From: Terana coerulea
Lineage: Eukaryota; Basidiomycota; Agaricomycetes; Polyporales; Phanerochaetaceae
Direction: 5' to 3'
Length of the DNA stretch: 35,637 nucleotides
Assembly: GCA_024811115.1 (NCBI GenBank)
Contig: JAKOGH010000023.1
Span: forward strand, 1-35,637
The translations under genes and the position numbers were made by a program. Below, in pieces: positions 21,752-33,001 of the stretch (within the stretch, counting starts at the first letter, position 1; every line of letters begins with the position of its first letter). The notes under the pieces were generated by a model. It was not told the origin of the DNA. It saw only the letters and a program-made list of their open reading frames with translations, and did not search any database.

Positions 21752-22680
21752 CTCGAGAATGAGGATGGGCACTCGTCGTCGAGTACGGCGGCGCGCACAG
21801 CGCGTTCGGCGGCGTGCAAGCAAGTGCTAGTCGTGTACAGTGGGGTATAAAGGGGCAGGAAGGGAGAGGAGGAGAGAGTGAAAGTGAGAACGGGAGGAAA
21901 GGATGCTGTCTCTGAGCAATCCTCCTCCCCTTCTTATACCTCTGCGACCGTGCCAAATCCGCTTTCCCACTCCTTTCCCATCACGCCATTCCGTCACCTG
22001 CACAACGGCTACCCTCCCACGACACCTCCCTCCGCGGCTGGGGCCGTCACGAATGGGACAGAAGCGGGAGCCCAGGCTGCGACTACGCGGACTGAGCTCG
22101 CGTTTCCGTTGCCTTCGTCCGTTCTGATCGTTTCGAGTGTCTCGGCAGCCGTGCATCAGCGCCCATGCGGTGACGTGTCACCGTTCGCCGAAGGCCTCGT
22201 CGCCCGGTGGAATGCTTGACATTGCAGTGCCCAGAGTGTCGGAATACGCACGAATCAGCCTAGTCCCCAAAAATCGCGAAAATTAGCAAATATTCACACG
22301 TCACACAGGTCATGTTACGTACCTAAATCTCGGCCTCCATACTCCTCCGCCGTCCTCCGCCACCCCAAGGCCTTCAGGTCGGCGCGTCACGACCAGTCCT
22401 GCAGAGTGACGCGAACGAAGCGTTGACTCGAAAACACTCCAAATCTCACTCGAATAGGTTGAATACGCACGGGTAAAGTGAATGGGCGCCTCGATAAAGT
22501 GTCTGGGCAAATGCAAGAGGGGTCGGGTGCTGGAGGCAGGTGGAGGAGCAAAGTCGAGAGAGGCGCGAGAGCGTCGACGGCGCTGACTCAGCCACTTTGT
22601 GGCGTTCATTCCTGGCGCCCAAGCTTGTCCCGAGCCGTCTCGCGCTGGCTCGCTCCCACCCCTTCGCTCGCCGCTAGGCT

Positions 22681-22992
22681 GCACTCAGCCAGCACCTTAC
22701 CGGCACGTTACTCGCTCAGACCAAACGCGCCGCAGTGCAAATGTCGACAGATGCAAACGCCTAGAATACGCGATGTCTCCAAAAACTTGGTTCCCAACCG
22801 TCTCGTGCTCGCTCACTCTGACTCCTGCGCTCGCATCTGCATCGAGTCAATGCCTTAATAGCACTTCATTCGCTTTAATCCGATGCGCCGCAGTGCAAGT
22901 GCACCAGATGTGAAAGCCTTGAACGCACAATGTCTCCGAAAACCCGGCAACCGTTGCCTGAGCTCACGTCCGCTGCAAGAGCTCATTCTCTC
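22681..22992. repeat. 2 x 157-bp degenerate direct repeat, R-2 copy
   Basis: Same as 10830-11140 except for one inserted T (TGTCGACAG against TGCGACAG near 22744), which changes the reading frame of the first unit. A difference of this kind between near-identical copies fits a non-coding region or a sequencing error. Confidence 0.6.
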
Positions 22993-23402
22993 GCAAGTAC
23001 AAGGCCTACTCCGTGCTTCTAGCTACCATTATACACACTTCTGTCAGGCTACAGTCCCCTCTGCCACGGAATCCAGACTCGTGGCATGAAGGCGGAGAAC
23101 CAGATGTCCTCGTGCGGACAGAACGGTGATTAGTCATCGGAAACCTTGGCAAGCCGGACATTTGGGCGCGAGAGCATGCGCCGGTTGGCAGGTGCAGTTC
23201 TGATGTCCGATGCATTGCTGTCCTGCTGTTGCAGGGTTGGAGCGCCGGCATGTTCATGATGTCCGGAATTCCCACACAGCTTTGCTTTGCTGTCTTCGCA
23301 TTTTTGCTTTCCACTTTTATTTAGAGCTAGTCAGCCCCCTCTGGCATACTTTTATGATTAGTTACATAGCAGAATAAAGTATTTGCTCGCTCATGGGTCT
23401 GA

Positions 23403-23485
23403 GAGAGTCTGGTCCTTAGGCAGTCCAACTGGTGGCTGCCAATGCTTGGCAACCACTAATTTGATTGGCTGAGGGCCAGACTCTC
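23403..23485 (+). other. 83-bp fold-back hairpin, R-2 copy
   Basis: Identical to the hairpin at 11552-11634: arms 23403-23442 and 23446-23485, loop TGC. The one-base difference between R copies here lies just outside the left arm, so the arms themselves are unchanged. Confidence 0.7.
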
Positions 23486-24550
23486 ACGCCATGCTGAATT
23501 TGGAGTGAACCCTCAAAGATGGTGCCATCAGCAACCCTCGGAGATGCTGAGGCTGTGCGCTTACAAGGGTGACAGGCCCGAAATGAACCCTGCACTGATG
23601 TGATGGCTCAAGATCATTTTTGCGCATTTTTGCTCATTTTCTCACATATTCTCATGCCCATCCTCAGCTTTTCAGTTCACTTACTGCCTTACTGAGAGTT
23701 TCATAAAGTATCCAAGCACATTGCTGGATTTATTTAAGAAAGGAAAGCAAAAGAAACTGACCTGTAGTTTAGAGCTTTCCTAAAATAGTGATGGGAGAAT
23801 GAGTGGATCATAGAGGACATAGCCATCAGGGTAGTGTCGCTACCATGATGCCGGTGTCCTCAGAGACCCGAGCACTCCATCAGAACAGTCTTCCGTCTTG
23901 GGGCTGGGCATGCAGGCTACGTGGCAAAGCAGTGTGTCAGCCACATGAGCAAATCAGTCCAGACCTTACTTGCCAGGCTGCACTCCAAGCACATTCTTCC
24001 TTCTTTCTACTCTCCCTCGCATTCCACCCTGTCCTGCAGACCCATACTGTGCTGCAGTCCTTTGCATCAGTCTGCTTTTTATTTTTACATGCTGTACCGA
24101 GCAGCACACTACTGAGGTGTGTTATGTTCTGCAAATGCTCTGACAGCTCCTCTGGTGATTTTATACCCATAACGCTCCAGAACTCGGAGAACACAGCCTA
24201 TCCACTGACCCAAGGCCCTGCTGCAACGATTTCCAACATGTTCAAGACGCGCGCTGTCTGAGACAAGAACGCCAGAATGCACAAGCCAGTGCCGCCGAGA
24301 AGCACAACATAACACAAAAGAGAGGCAGGACACGCCGAGGGCATTAATGGTGTGCATGTAAGCCCTGAAATGCACAATCATGATCCTGGTTTAGCTGACC
24401 GCTCTCGGACGCGCAGAGTATCTTTTTCGCAACAAAACGACGCTGTCAGCGACGCAATCCCATTTCAACACTCAAGCAGTCCCAGATTCGGCGCGCACGT
24501 CCGCCCGGCACACGTGCAGAGGAAGGAGAAACGAGCACATTGAGTGCGGG

Positions 24551-25053
24551 ATTCGGTCACGGAGACGGCAGAGAGAGCTACGTGGTGTGTCGTACGCACG
24601 CCAGGTACGCCAAATTCCGCGCTCACGATGCTCTTCCGGCTGACACGGGTGAGCGCCTAGGAAAGCCATACTCGAGTCAAAACAAGGCCCCTCTTTCCGA
24701 GATTTTGACGATCCGCTGGCGAGATGAAGTTCTCGTTGCCTGCGTCCATGGACGCAGGCTATCGCCAGCCAGAAGATACCGGGGCACCACGAAGGGGTCG
24801 CAGGAGGAGAGAATGGCTTCGCGGTCGCACCACGCAGCGAGCGTGGCGAACGACGCAGCGGAGGATGTTGCTCGTGGTCCAGGCATGCCGTATTCCATGT
24901 TCAGCAGGCTCTGTTGGCTGACATTTGTGGGCGCCTAGAAAATCCGTTCTCGAGTCGAAATGAGTCCTGCCGCTCCGAGAACTTGTCGATCCGCTGAGAG
25001 ACGAAGCTTTCGTCGCCTGCGTCCGCAAGACGCAGGCTTTCGCCACGCGTAAA
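24551..25053. repeat. 2 x ~280-bp tandem repeat with conserved hairpin, R-2 copy
   Basis: Equivalent of 12700-13205. The perfect palindrome is at 24738-24759 and the looped hairpin at 25015-25037. Both stems are unchanged, although three substitutions and three lost bases lie within about 100 bp of the first. Confidence 0.7.
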
Positions 25054-25396
25054 GAGACTCCTGGGCCCCTTTTCTGTTCCCCGAGACGACTACAAGACAG
25101 AGGATTGGTTTCCCGCGGCCGCCATGCTCGTGAAGACGGGACGACCGGCGATCAACAGTGCAGCATTGCCGGCGACCGGGTACCGGTCGCTGGCGTTGCG
25201 CACGCACGCCTTGTTCTGCCGGAGGCTTTGGTTCCGCACAGAGCGCGCCAGATGGCCCTGACACGACGGATCGGCGTCCGCCCACCAGGACCTTGTCGAG
25301 GGCGGTACAAGGATGTCGATGACGCGGACATACGCCTGGACGATACACGGAGTCAGCAACGACGCACAGCTGAAGACGACGCTGGACATACCTGCA

Positions 25397-26487
25397 TCGA
25401 GTCGCGATTGGGCGATGACACCATGTATCGCCTTCCCGCAAGCAAGTCGACACTGCGGGACATGCCCGCTGTTTCGGGGAGCCAAGAACGGCGACAACAC
25501 CATGTATCGACGTCCGCCGAGCAGAGGTGCCGACGGGCATGACCTGCAAGCACAATGACGATTAGCGGCAGTCACGCATAGGCAACGGCGCACGCGGGCG
25601 TCGTTGGACGATGTCGGTATGTTTTGGCTTCCCACGAGCGGGGCTTGGCGAACGACCGACACAAGCGAGAGCCCACCGCTGCCCAAGGTCCAAGCGTCGG
25701 CCGCTGTCGGGCATGGCCTGCAGGCACGAAGACAGTCAGCAGCGGTCGCGCGAGGGCGGTGGCGGACGTACCACGCGCGCAGACATCGTTGGACGATGAC
25801 TGTATGTTTCGGCTCCCCGCGAGCCGGGCCCAGCGAGCGACTGGCACAAGGGATTTCCACCACCGAGCGAGAGCCCGCTGGCACCCGAGGCCGACGCGTC
25901 GACCGGCGTCGCCTGTCGTCCGAGAGCGCCGTTGGACGATATCACGATATATCGAAATCCCGCGACCGGGGTGTTGGTGCTCGGCAGCGACGGGCATAAT
26001 CTGCAGGGACGACGACGATCAGCAGCCGCCACGCAGAGTCGGACGACGGCAGACGTACGGAGCGCGCGTTGGACGATACTTGTATAGTTCGGGCACGGGG
26101 ATTTCCGTCCGGCGCGCGACGGCTCGTCGCCGCCTTTCGTCCGAGAGCGTCGTTGGACGATATCACGACGTATCGAGTTCCCGCGACCGGGGCTGCCGGT
26201 CTGGCCTGATTCGCTCTGACGCAACAGAACGCGGTCCGGCGAGCGAGGTGCGAGTTGGTCGACGACTGCCCGAGGTCTGGAAGAGGCGGTCAGGACGGGA
26301 AGACGGGCGATGACGCGGCCTGCACGTACGGCGAACACGATGGTCTTTGGACGCGGTTGGACGCTTTCGCGCTATTTGGAGTTTCTGCGACCGGGGTTGT
26401 TATTCTCGCCTCATTCGCTCTGACGCAACACAACGGCGTCCGGCGAGCGAGGCCTAGGGAAGGCACTCTGCTGCTCCGGTGAGTGCG
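25397..26487. repeat. degenerate GC-rich satellite-like array, R-2 copy
   Basis: Equivalent of 13550-14640, with one base lost in a G run near 25526. Open frames crossing that point are changed relative to R-1, which supports reading the array as non-coding. Confidence 0.65.
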
Positions 26488-26974
26488 CATTCACCGCGGT
26501 TTGGGCCACTCTGACTTGCCCTGGGCCAGCGATACGTGCGACAAGACGGCAGAGCGGAGCGTGTGGACGAGGGCGCAGAAAGGGCAAAGTGAGAGGCTGG
26601 ACGGGCGGCTGAGTGGGTGCGCGATGGGGAAACTCAAAACGAGGCGTCCAATGGGGGCGCGAGGGAGCGGACGTGGTGCGAGGATGCTGCCGGGTGCGGT
26701 GCTGGTCCTTGTGCTCGAGCACGGTTGTCAGCGCGTTTGGTCAGCATGAGCCGTCTGAGAAGGGCGCGCGATCGCGATCCATTGCAGGGGCCTCGGTCCC
26801 GATAGACAGCCAGCGTAGGGACACGGACTTGGGTAGGGACGCGGTCCTGATAGGTGACTTGGGTAGGGACAGACGGTCGTAGTTAGTTTTCCAGATGCAG
26901 CCCGCAGAGCGCGAAGCTACGCCCGTCCGTGTCACCGCTGGCGCTCGAGAAGCACCGCAGTCGTCGGCACCGGC

Positions 26975-28955
26975 GAGCTCGCTCTGCACGTCGTCGTCGG
27001 GGTTGTACCCACATTAATTGAACGGACTCGGTGTGGGCGTCTAATGCACGTGGGAGAGCGATCACTGTCTCGGGCGCTTTTGTTTACGCGTGCAATTAGC
27101 AGAAATATAAAGCCTCGAGTCAGACCCGATCCTCAATCGGTACCCCTACCACCGTACACTCACCGCTGAACCTGCCAGTGCAGTTTCTGTCGGTATTTAA
27201 CTGAAGAAACCAGGCAAGGCTGTCCTTGTAAGTCCCACCTTTCACCCCACCACGCTCTCTGACTTTCGTCCAGACCTGTGAACTCTCCAGGACACCAGTC
27301 AGTTTCTCAGGCACTGACCGTCGCTTGCGACAGAGCTGACATACCGTGTAGACGCATTGCAACGAGCGCAAAGCATATCGCACATAATGTCGACGTTTGG
27401 CACCCTCTTTCGCGTGACGACCTACGGAGAGTCGCACTGCGCGTCCGTCGGCGCAATCATCGACGGCTGTCCGCCCGTACGTTTCCGCCAATGTTCAATA
27501 TATCCAAATATCTAACGTCGCGCTAGGGATTGCCCCTCGAGGCCAAGGACGTCCAGACCCAGCTCAGCCGCAGACGTCCTGGTCAGAGCAACCTGACCAC
27601 CCCTGTACGTCCCCCGCACAAGCCGCCCAGTCGCCTGTCTGACCCCGCGCATATAGCGTGATGAAAAGGACTTGGTTCAACTCCAGTCCGGTATCGAGCA
27701 CGGTATCACCCTCGGCACGCCCATTGGCCTCCTCGTCAAAAATGAGGACCAGCGGCCCAGGGACTACTCCGAGGTAAACTCCCGTTATACCCGCCTTGAG
27801 GCGTAGCTGATGTCAGGGCCATTAGACAGACCTGTACCCCCGTCCGAGCCACGCGGACTGGACGTATCTCGAGAAATACGGCGTCAAGGCCAGCAGTGGT
27901 GGTGGACGTAGCAGCGCCCGTGAGACCATCGGACGCGTGGCTGCAGGGGCCATCGCCGAGAAGTACCTCAAGCTCGCGTTCGGCGTCGAGATCATTGCTT
28001 TTGTCTCGTCGGTCGGCAAGGTCAAGCTGCCGTCCTCCGTGTCGCCTCCGTCCCAGGTCCCCTCTGAGGACGACGACACCGTCGAGGACGCGTTGAGCCC
28101 GGAGTTTGTCAAGTTGCTCAAGACCATCACTCGCGAGCAAGTCGACGCGCATGCGACGCGCTGCCCGCATCCCGAGACCGCAGAGCGCATGGTGCAGGTG
28201 CAGTACACGTCCTGTCCCGTCGGCCCTACGTTTTGTTGACCTCCATTCCAGCGCATCATCCGCGCCAAAGAAGCGCAAGACTCCATTGGTGGAACCGTAA
28301 CCTGCGTTATCCGCGGCGTCCCCTCCGGCCTCGGTGAACCGGTCTTTGACAAGATCGAGGCCAAGCTTGCCCACGCCATGCTGTCTATTCCCGCCACGAA
28401 AGCCTTTGAGATCGGTTCAGGGTTCCGGGGCACAGAAGTACCTGGAAGCAAGCATAACGATGCCTTCTACGCCAAGGAAGACGGCTCATTCGGAACCCGC
28501 ACGAACTGGAGCGGTGGTATCCAGGGCGGCATCACCAACGGCGAGGATATCTACTTCCGGTCAGTGCCATCTTACCTTGACCCGTTTCCGTATGCTGACC
28601 ATCCATCTCAGCATTGGATTCAAGTCCCCGGCTACCATCTCGCAGGCTCAGGAGACCGCCCAATACGACGGTACTCCGGGTACGCTCGCCGCCAGGGGCA
28701 GGCACGACCCTTGCGTCGTACCCCGTGCCGTCCCTATCGTCGAGGCTATGGCCAGCCTAGTCATTCTCGACCAGCTTCTCATCCAGAACGCTCGCAAGAC
28801 CGCTTCGTCCCTCCTGCCTCCGATCACGACCCTGCCACCCGCAATGGTGAAGCCTGTTTCGTCCGCTTGAAAGGCTCAAATTGCCCAATGTGACACTGCC
28901 CGAATATTTCAAAGGTCTCCGTAAAGTAGTCGTGTATCTGAAGAGAAGTGCCAAT
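26975..28955 (+). repeat. partial third unit: ARO2 segment only
   Basis: Third occurrence of the ARO2-containing part of the unit. The match to unit 2 starts at about 26975; the first mismatch I see is at 27210 (G to C). Similarity fades after the stop codon and ends near 28955 (AAGTGCCAAT). No R follows; instead the sequence continues into single-copy flank with other genes. Confidence 0.9.
27387..28870 (+). CDS. ARO2: chorismate synthase, copy 3 (diverged at synonymous sites only)
   Basis: Exons 27387-27476, 27527-27604, 27657-27773, 27826-28197, 28252-28559 and 28612-28870. Compared with copies 1 and 2, I count 16 differences in 1224 coding nt, all synonymous (for example GAT TTG to GAC CTG at 27829-27834, CGG to CGT near 28725), so the 407-aa protein is the same and His17, His104 and the three signatures are kept. 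Intron differences are patchy: 6 in 50 nt in intron 1, about 3 in intron 2, none in introns 3 and 5, 2 in intron 4. The 5' UTR intron and TATAAAG are conserved. Purifying selection or gene conversion must have acted on this copy. Confidence 0.97.
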
Positions 28956-29307
28956 AGACTTGTGTGAACTCATGATATGAGCGTTTGACGAGTGAATGGG
29001 CCTGGCTTCTCACGCTTTCCCCGCAACTTCCTCCTCCACCATACACTGCCCTCACCTACCCAGCCTTTATCCTAACGCCTCAATGTTGTAAGTCTGTGGG
29101 ATCGTCGTTTTCACTGTTGGCCTTGAAGCTTGAGCTCCCACTCGCCCTCTCGAACCTTGCAGTCTAAACCCAAGAAACTCAGGCACTCAAACCGACCTCG
29201 AACCGACCTTAAACCCTGAGCTTAACTTCGGCTGCAGCTGTGGGGAGCTGCGACTGTCTCTTAGGTCCCGGGAGACTCATGAACGCAAGAAACAGCGCAG
29301 CCAGGCG
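28956..29307. other. intergenic region before the frameshifted gene
   Basis: About 350 bp of single-copy flank with pyrimidine-rich stretches and no supported gene. It presumably holds the promoter and 5' UTR of the gene at 29308. Confidence 0.5.
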
Positions 29308-30515
29308 ATGTCTCGCTCATTTCAGTCTGACAACCACCACAACGTGAGGCAGGAGGAGTTTGCAGAGAGACCACATTTGTCCGGTGCGTTCTCAATGTGT
29401 TGCAACGTGTCATTCATCTTACCTTAATCCTCCATCTGCCGTGGTCTTCTTAACGGCCAGGAAGAGGGAGCTCCTCGAGCCAGCAAAATGCCGCTTTTCT
29501 GCGTGCAGCGGCACACGACCGCGGCGGGCCCCAGCTTGCGACTCTCGAGGAGTCAAACCTCTCGTTCTCCAACGAAGACATGCGGGCCCGCATGACCATC
29601 GCCCTCGAAGACCAGCTGCACGACCACCCCGACATGGCTGCGCTGTACGAGCAGAAGATCTCCATCGAAGGCGCTTCTCCCAAGCCGTGCATCGTCCCGG
29701 GCAACGCCCTCCAACTCATCGACGACGACCCCGCGGCCTCGCGCTCCCACACCCCCTCGTCCATCATAGTCCTCGACGACGAATCTCGCATCAGCCTGGG
29801 CGACATCCGCGACGGCAGCGTCGACAGCACAACCGCCGAGCCGCTCGCCCGACGCCCTGTCCCGCGCGTACGCTTCCGCTCGCGCGTGCGGATCACCTCT
29901 GGCATCCCGCGGGGCCGGCAGACCCCCATCCCCCATCGAACCCCGCCGGTGCCAGCCCCGCCAGCTCTGCATCCGGCTCGCCCTCGTCCTCCATCTCCGC
30001 GCCCCTGCGATGGCAGGCAGACGAGAACGCCGCCTGGGGCCCGCTCGACCGGCGGCTCAGCGCCTACGCGCACCACAGCGGCTGGCAGAAGCGGGTGCCC
30101 AGCGCGCCGCGCTCCCACCTGCGGCCGAGCGCGCACCGCGCGGGCCAGCAGCAGCCCACGGCGAATCCGAAGATGAACGAGCGGACGCCGCTGATGAGGC
30201 CGGACCAGCGCGTGGCGTATGTGGATACGGGGCTGGATGTGGGCGCGGAGGCGGACGACGAGAGGGTGATGGAGGACGAGTACGAGTCCAGTGAGGAGGA
30301 GGACGGCGGAGCTGAGCATGGGCAACGTGCTGCAGCGTTGAAGCGCGAGGAGGAGGCGGTGTTTGGGAGATGGCCGTGGAGGCTCTTCAACAGACACGTA
30401 CGTGTATTGGCCCGCTCCATTTCAACATTTACTCATTCGTCCTCGCCAGTGGTGGTGGTGGCGCGCAGAACCAGTCCTATGCTGTCTATGCGCTGATGAT
30501 GAATATGAAGAATAA
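29308..30515 (+). CDS. conserved-looking protein of unknown function with a one-base frameshift
   Basis: Exons 29308-29383, 29461-30397 and 30450-30515. The start MSRSFQSDNHHNVRQEEFAE is chosen because its 5' splice site (phase 1) leads in frame into SSQQNAAFLRAAAHDRGG and then EDQLHDHPDMAALYEQKISI. Exon 2 changes frame inside two adjacent C runs (29923-29927 and 29930-29934): before them the frame reads RVRITSGIPRGRQTPIP, after them SNPAGASPASSASGSP, then NERTPLMRPDQRVAYVDTGL and an acidic EYESSEEEDGG stretch. Exon 2 is 937 nt where 936 or 939 would fit, so one C is probably missing, by mutation or homopolymer error. The last exon gives WWWWRAEPVLCCLCADDEYE and a stop. ERTPLM resembles an acidic dileucine-type sorting signal and the Trp/Cys-rich end could touch a membrane; both are guesses. 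I do not recognise the family. Confidence 0.6.
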
Positions 30516-31791
30516 TCACGACCTCCCTTATGGCATGTTACGGATGGTTTCCTATCTCGCTGCGCATTTACTTTCGTTCATGGTTCTTCGTCCTCTAGTG
30601 TATTTAATGGATCTTCGGATGAATCAATCACCTGTTACCCGACTCCGTCTACTCCACCTGGAGAAAGCTTGCTTGGGCTACGTGTGCTATGTGGTACCTA
30701 TGCATGTCTTACGAACTGATGCGGCGATCCTTTGGCAAAACTTCAACGTACATTCGAAAACTGTGCCTCCGGTCCGATCAATGCCATGCCAGGACGGGGC
30801 TCAACGACTTCGCAAGCCTGGACGACAATGTATTAAACCCTTGTCTTATTGCCATGGGTTTACCAGTTAGCTCTGGCCCCGAGTCCTTGCTGATGTTCTG
30901 ACCGACGTGTACCACTTAGGCTGGCAGAACAATGGTAGGAAGCATACAACCGCAATATTATGATTTTTAGCACGCAGAATCTGCGAGCGATGATTGGTAC
31001 GGCGACCTTCGATCAACCATGTACGCAAACCGAGGTTGCTCACTCAGCCCGCTTCGGAGTCCCTCAGCCGGCGTCTGTCCATTCTCGCTATGGCGGTCCC
31101 TTTCCGCCCAGGGTCCCTGAGTTGTCGGCTTGACTTGGGTCCGTTGTTTCTCTGGTTCACCCTTACCCTCCTAGTCTTGAAAGCCACCTATTTACCCAAA
31201 CTCATCACCTCACTGGTCACGAAACCAACCAAGAAGTCAACAAGAAGTTCACTCCACGACCTCTCGGCGATCTTCCTCGCAGTCGGTGAGGGTGGGCCGC
31301 GACGAAGATAGACTATATAGACCTTCGCCATCACTTGCCTCAACAAGCCGCGCAGCCAGTGACGGAGCTTACATTACTGTCAATATAACATTCTGCGATT
31401 ATCGTGTGCGTGCTCCACCCCTATGTCAAGACTCGAGACTACCGATTCGATCTCCGGTCTCTATACCATTGCCTTTCCTCATCTGATGTTCCATTTCCGC
31501 TAATAGCGACCTTTCGAATTGGTGACGAGGACGACGCGGTTGCGTAGAATGCGGCCAACAGGCATCACACTGTATGTACGTGCCTGTTGGAATAATGCAT
31601 TTCACCCCACTAACGACGCGTGTAGCTGAACGTTCGTGTCGGAGACACGCTTCTTTCTTATCGCTGGCCGAGTCGCGAGGGTATATTAGTCAGCCCTCCA
31701 TTGGCATACACCATCGTCTTGGATTATCCTCATTCCATTCCCTTCCACACCACGGAGCAGCCACGACTATCTTGCGACGCTCTCCGGCAAC
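30516..31791. other. 1.28-kb intergenic region, GST promoter at right end
   Basis: Only short open frames without family resemblance (for example 30370-30870 and 30994-31311). GGTATATTAG near 31679 is a possible TATA element for the GST gene about 110 bp downstream. No RNA gene or repeat seen. Confidence 0.5.
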
Positions 31792-32612
31792 ATGGTCTTG
31801 AAATTTTACGGACATCCTCGCTCCACCAACACCGAGCGCGTCGCTGTCGTCCTCAAGGAAAAGGATGTACCCTTCGAGTTCATCGAGATTGACTTTGCCA
31901 ACGGGGAGCATCGGTCTGCCGCCTTTAAGGAGAAGCAGCCCTTCGCCCAGGCGCCGTACATCGTCGACGACGACGGCTTCCTCCTCTTTGAGAGCCGTGC
32001 CATTTCCCGTTACGTCGCTACCAAGTACGCCGGCCAGGGCACGCCGTTGCTCCCGGAGGGTTTCCAAGCCGTTGCCAAGTTCGAGCAAGCCGCTAGCATC
32101 GAATGTTTCAACTTTGAACCCTTTGTGACCGACATCGGCGTCGAGACGATACTCAAGCCGTGCGTCATACCTGTTCACACCGATGCACTGTCGCTGATGT
32201 TGCCATACAGCTCACGCGGTCAAAAGCCGGACGAGGAGAAAATGAAATATTTGCTCGCCACCCTCGATGAACGACTTGATGGTTACGAGGCTATCCTATC
32301 CAAACAGAAGTACCTCGCCGGGGAGGTGAGCGAATCATTATTCCTGTGGTACACGGCTTCATGCTCATCATGTGCTTCTCAGGATCTGAGCCTTGCCGAT
32401 CTCTTCCACCTTCCCTATGGAGACATCATGCACAGAGCCGGCATCGAGCTCCTCGAGGATCCTTCGAAGAGGCCAAACCTCGCGAGGTGCGTCAGCCATC
32501 TGTTCTTGCCCTCAGAGCTCTGAACGTATTCAAACCCAGGTGGTGGGAAGATATTAGCTCTCGTCCTTCGTGGACGGCGGTCAAAGATCTGTTCCGAGGT
32601 ACACAACGGTAG
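31792..32612 (+). CDS. glutathione S-transferase, phi-like (GSTF) cytosolic class
   Basis: Exons 31792-32159, 32211-32325, 32383-32486 and 32540-32612 give 219 aa, a normal GST length. The N-terminal thioredoxin-fold domain starts MVLKFYGHPRSTNTERV, with Ser11 the likely catalytic Ser of phi-type enzymes. The glutathione site follows as APYIVDDDGFLLFESRAISR, with cis-Pro55 and Glu67-Ser68. The all-helical C-terminal domain includes LDERLDGYEAILSKQKYLAG, DLSLADLFHLPYG and RPNLARWWEDISSRPSWTAV, all standard. It is expected to conjugate glutathione to electrophiles in the cytosol; substrates cannot be read from sequence. No lesion seen. It stands alone, with no evident functional tie to ARO2. 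Confidence 0.93.
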
Positions 32613-33001
32613 TAAAATATTCCGATTGTCTCGCACGCGTCTCCTATACTATGGCCACATTGTACGGAGTTGATGTCTTGCGTCACGACCTCCAAGCATA
32701 TCATCGTCAAGAAACAGCTCAAATGTAGCTGGCCGTTCGTATATTTCTCTCTGCGGCGCGTTGCAGGATGGCGTAGTTGCCGGGTTGGGGGCTGGCGAGC
32801 TGGCGGGCAGTCGTTTCAAACAGAACCGGAATATCCGCCGTGTCAGCCCAGTATTGCGTATCGCCCGCTCTTGGTCTACAACGCTCAGGTTTGCAATATC
32901 AGGACTCCAACGTCTTGACTCTCCACCACAACACCGAGCGGTACTACCCCTACTGTAGCCTCACAAAACTTACCGTTGGGATCAAATCTGTTGACTGCCT
33001 C
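32613..33001. other. intergenic region
   Basis: About 390 bp between the GST stop and the next start. An in-frame ATG exists at 32777, but the sequence from there to 33002 does not look like protein, so I take it as 5' leader. Nothing else supported. Confidence 0.45.

Larger units (their letters stand above)
15129..26974 (+). repeat. tandem repeat unit 2 (ARO2-2 + R-2), ~11.85 kb
   Basis: Second unit of the tandem duplication, about 99.9% identical to unit 1 by eye beyond the first ~100 bp. The first ~235 bp (to about 15363) matches the start of unit 3 exactly as far as I could read, while everything after the gene's 5' UTR matches unit 1. R-2 spans about 17115-26974 and carries the same degenerate gene, repeats and hairpins as R-1. 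Confidence 0.95.

Noticed and set aside
3273..28955. Aromatic-pathway or secondary-metabolite gene cluster
   Set aside because: ARO2 is the only pathway gene, present three times; neighbours (SAP30-like, GST, coiled coil) show no metabolic link.
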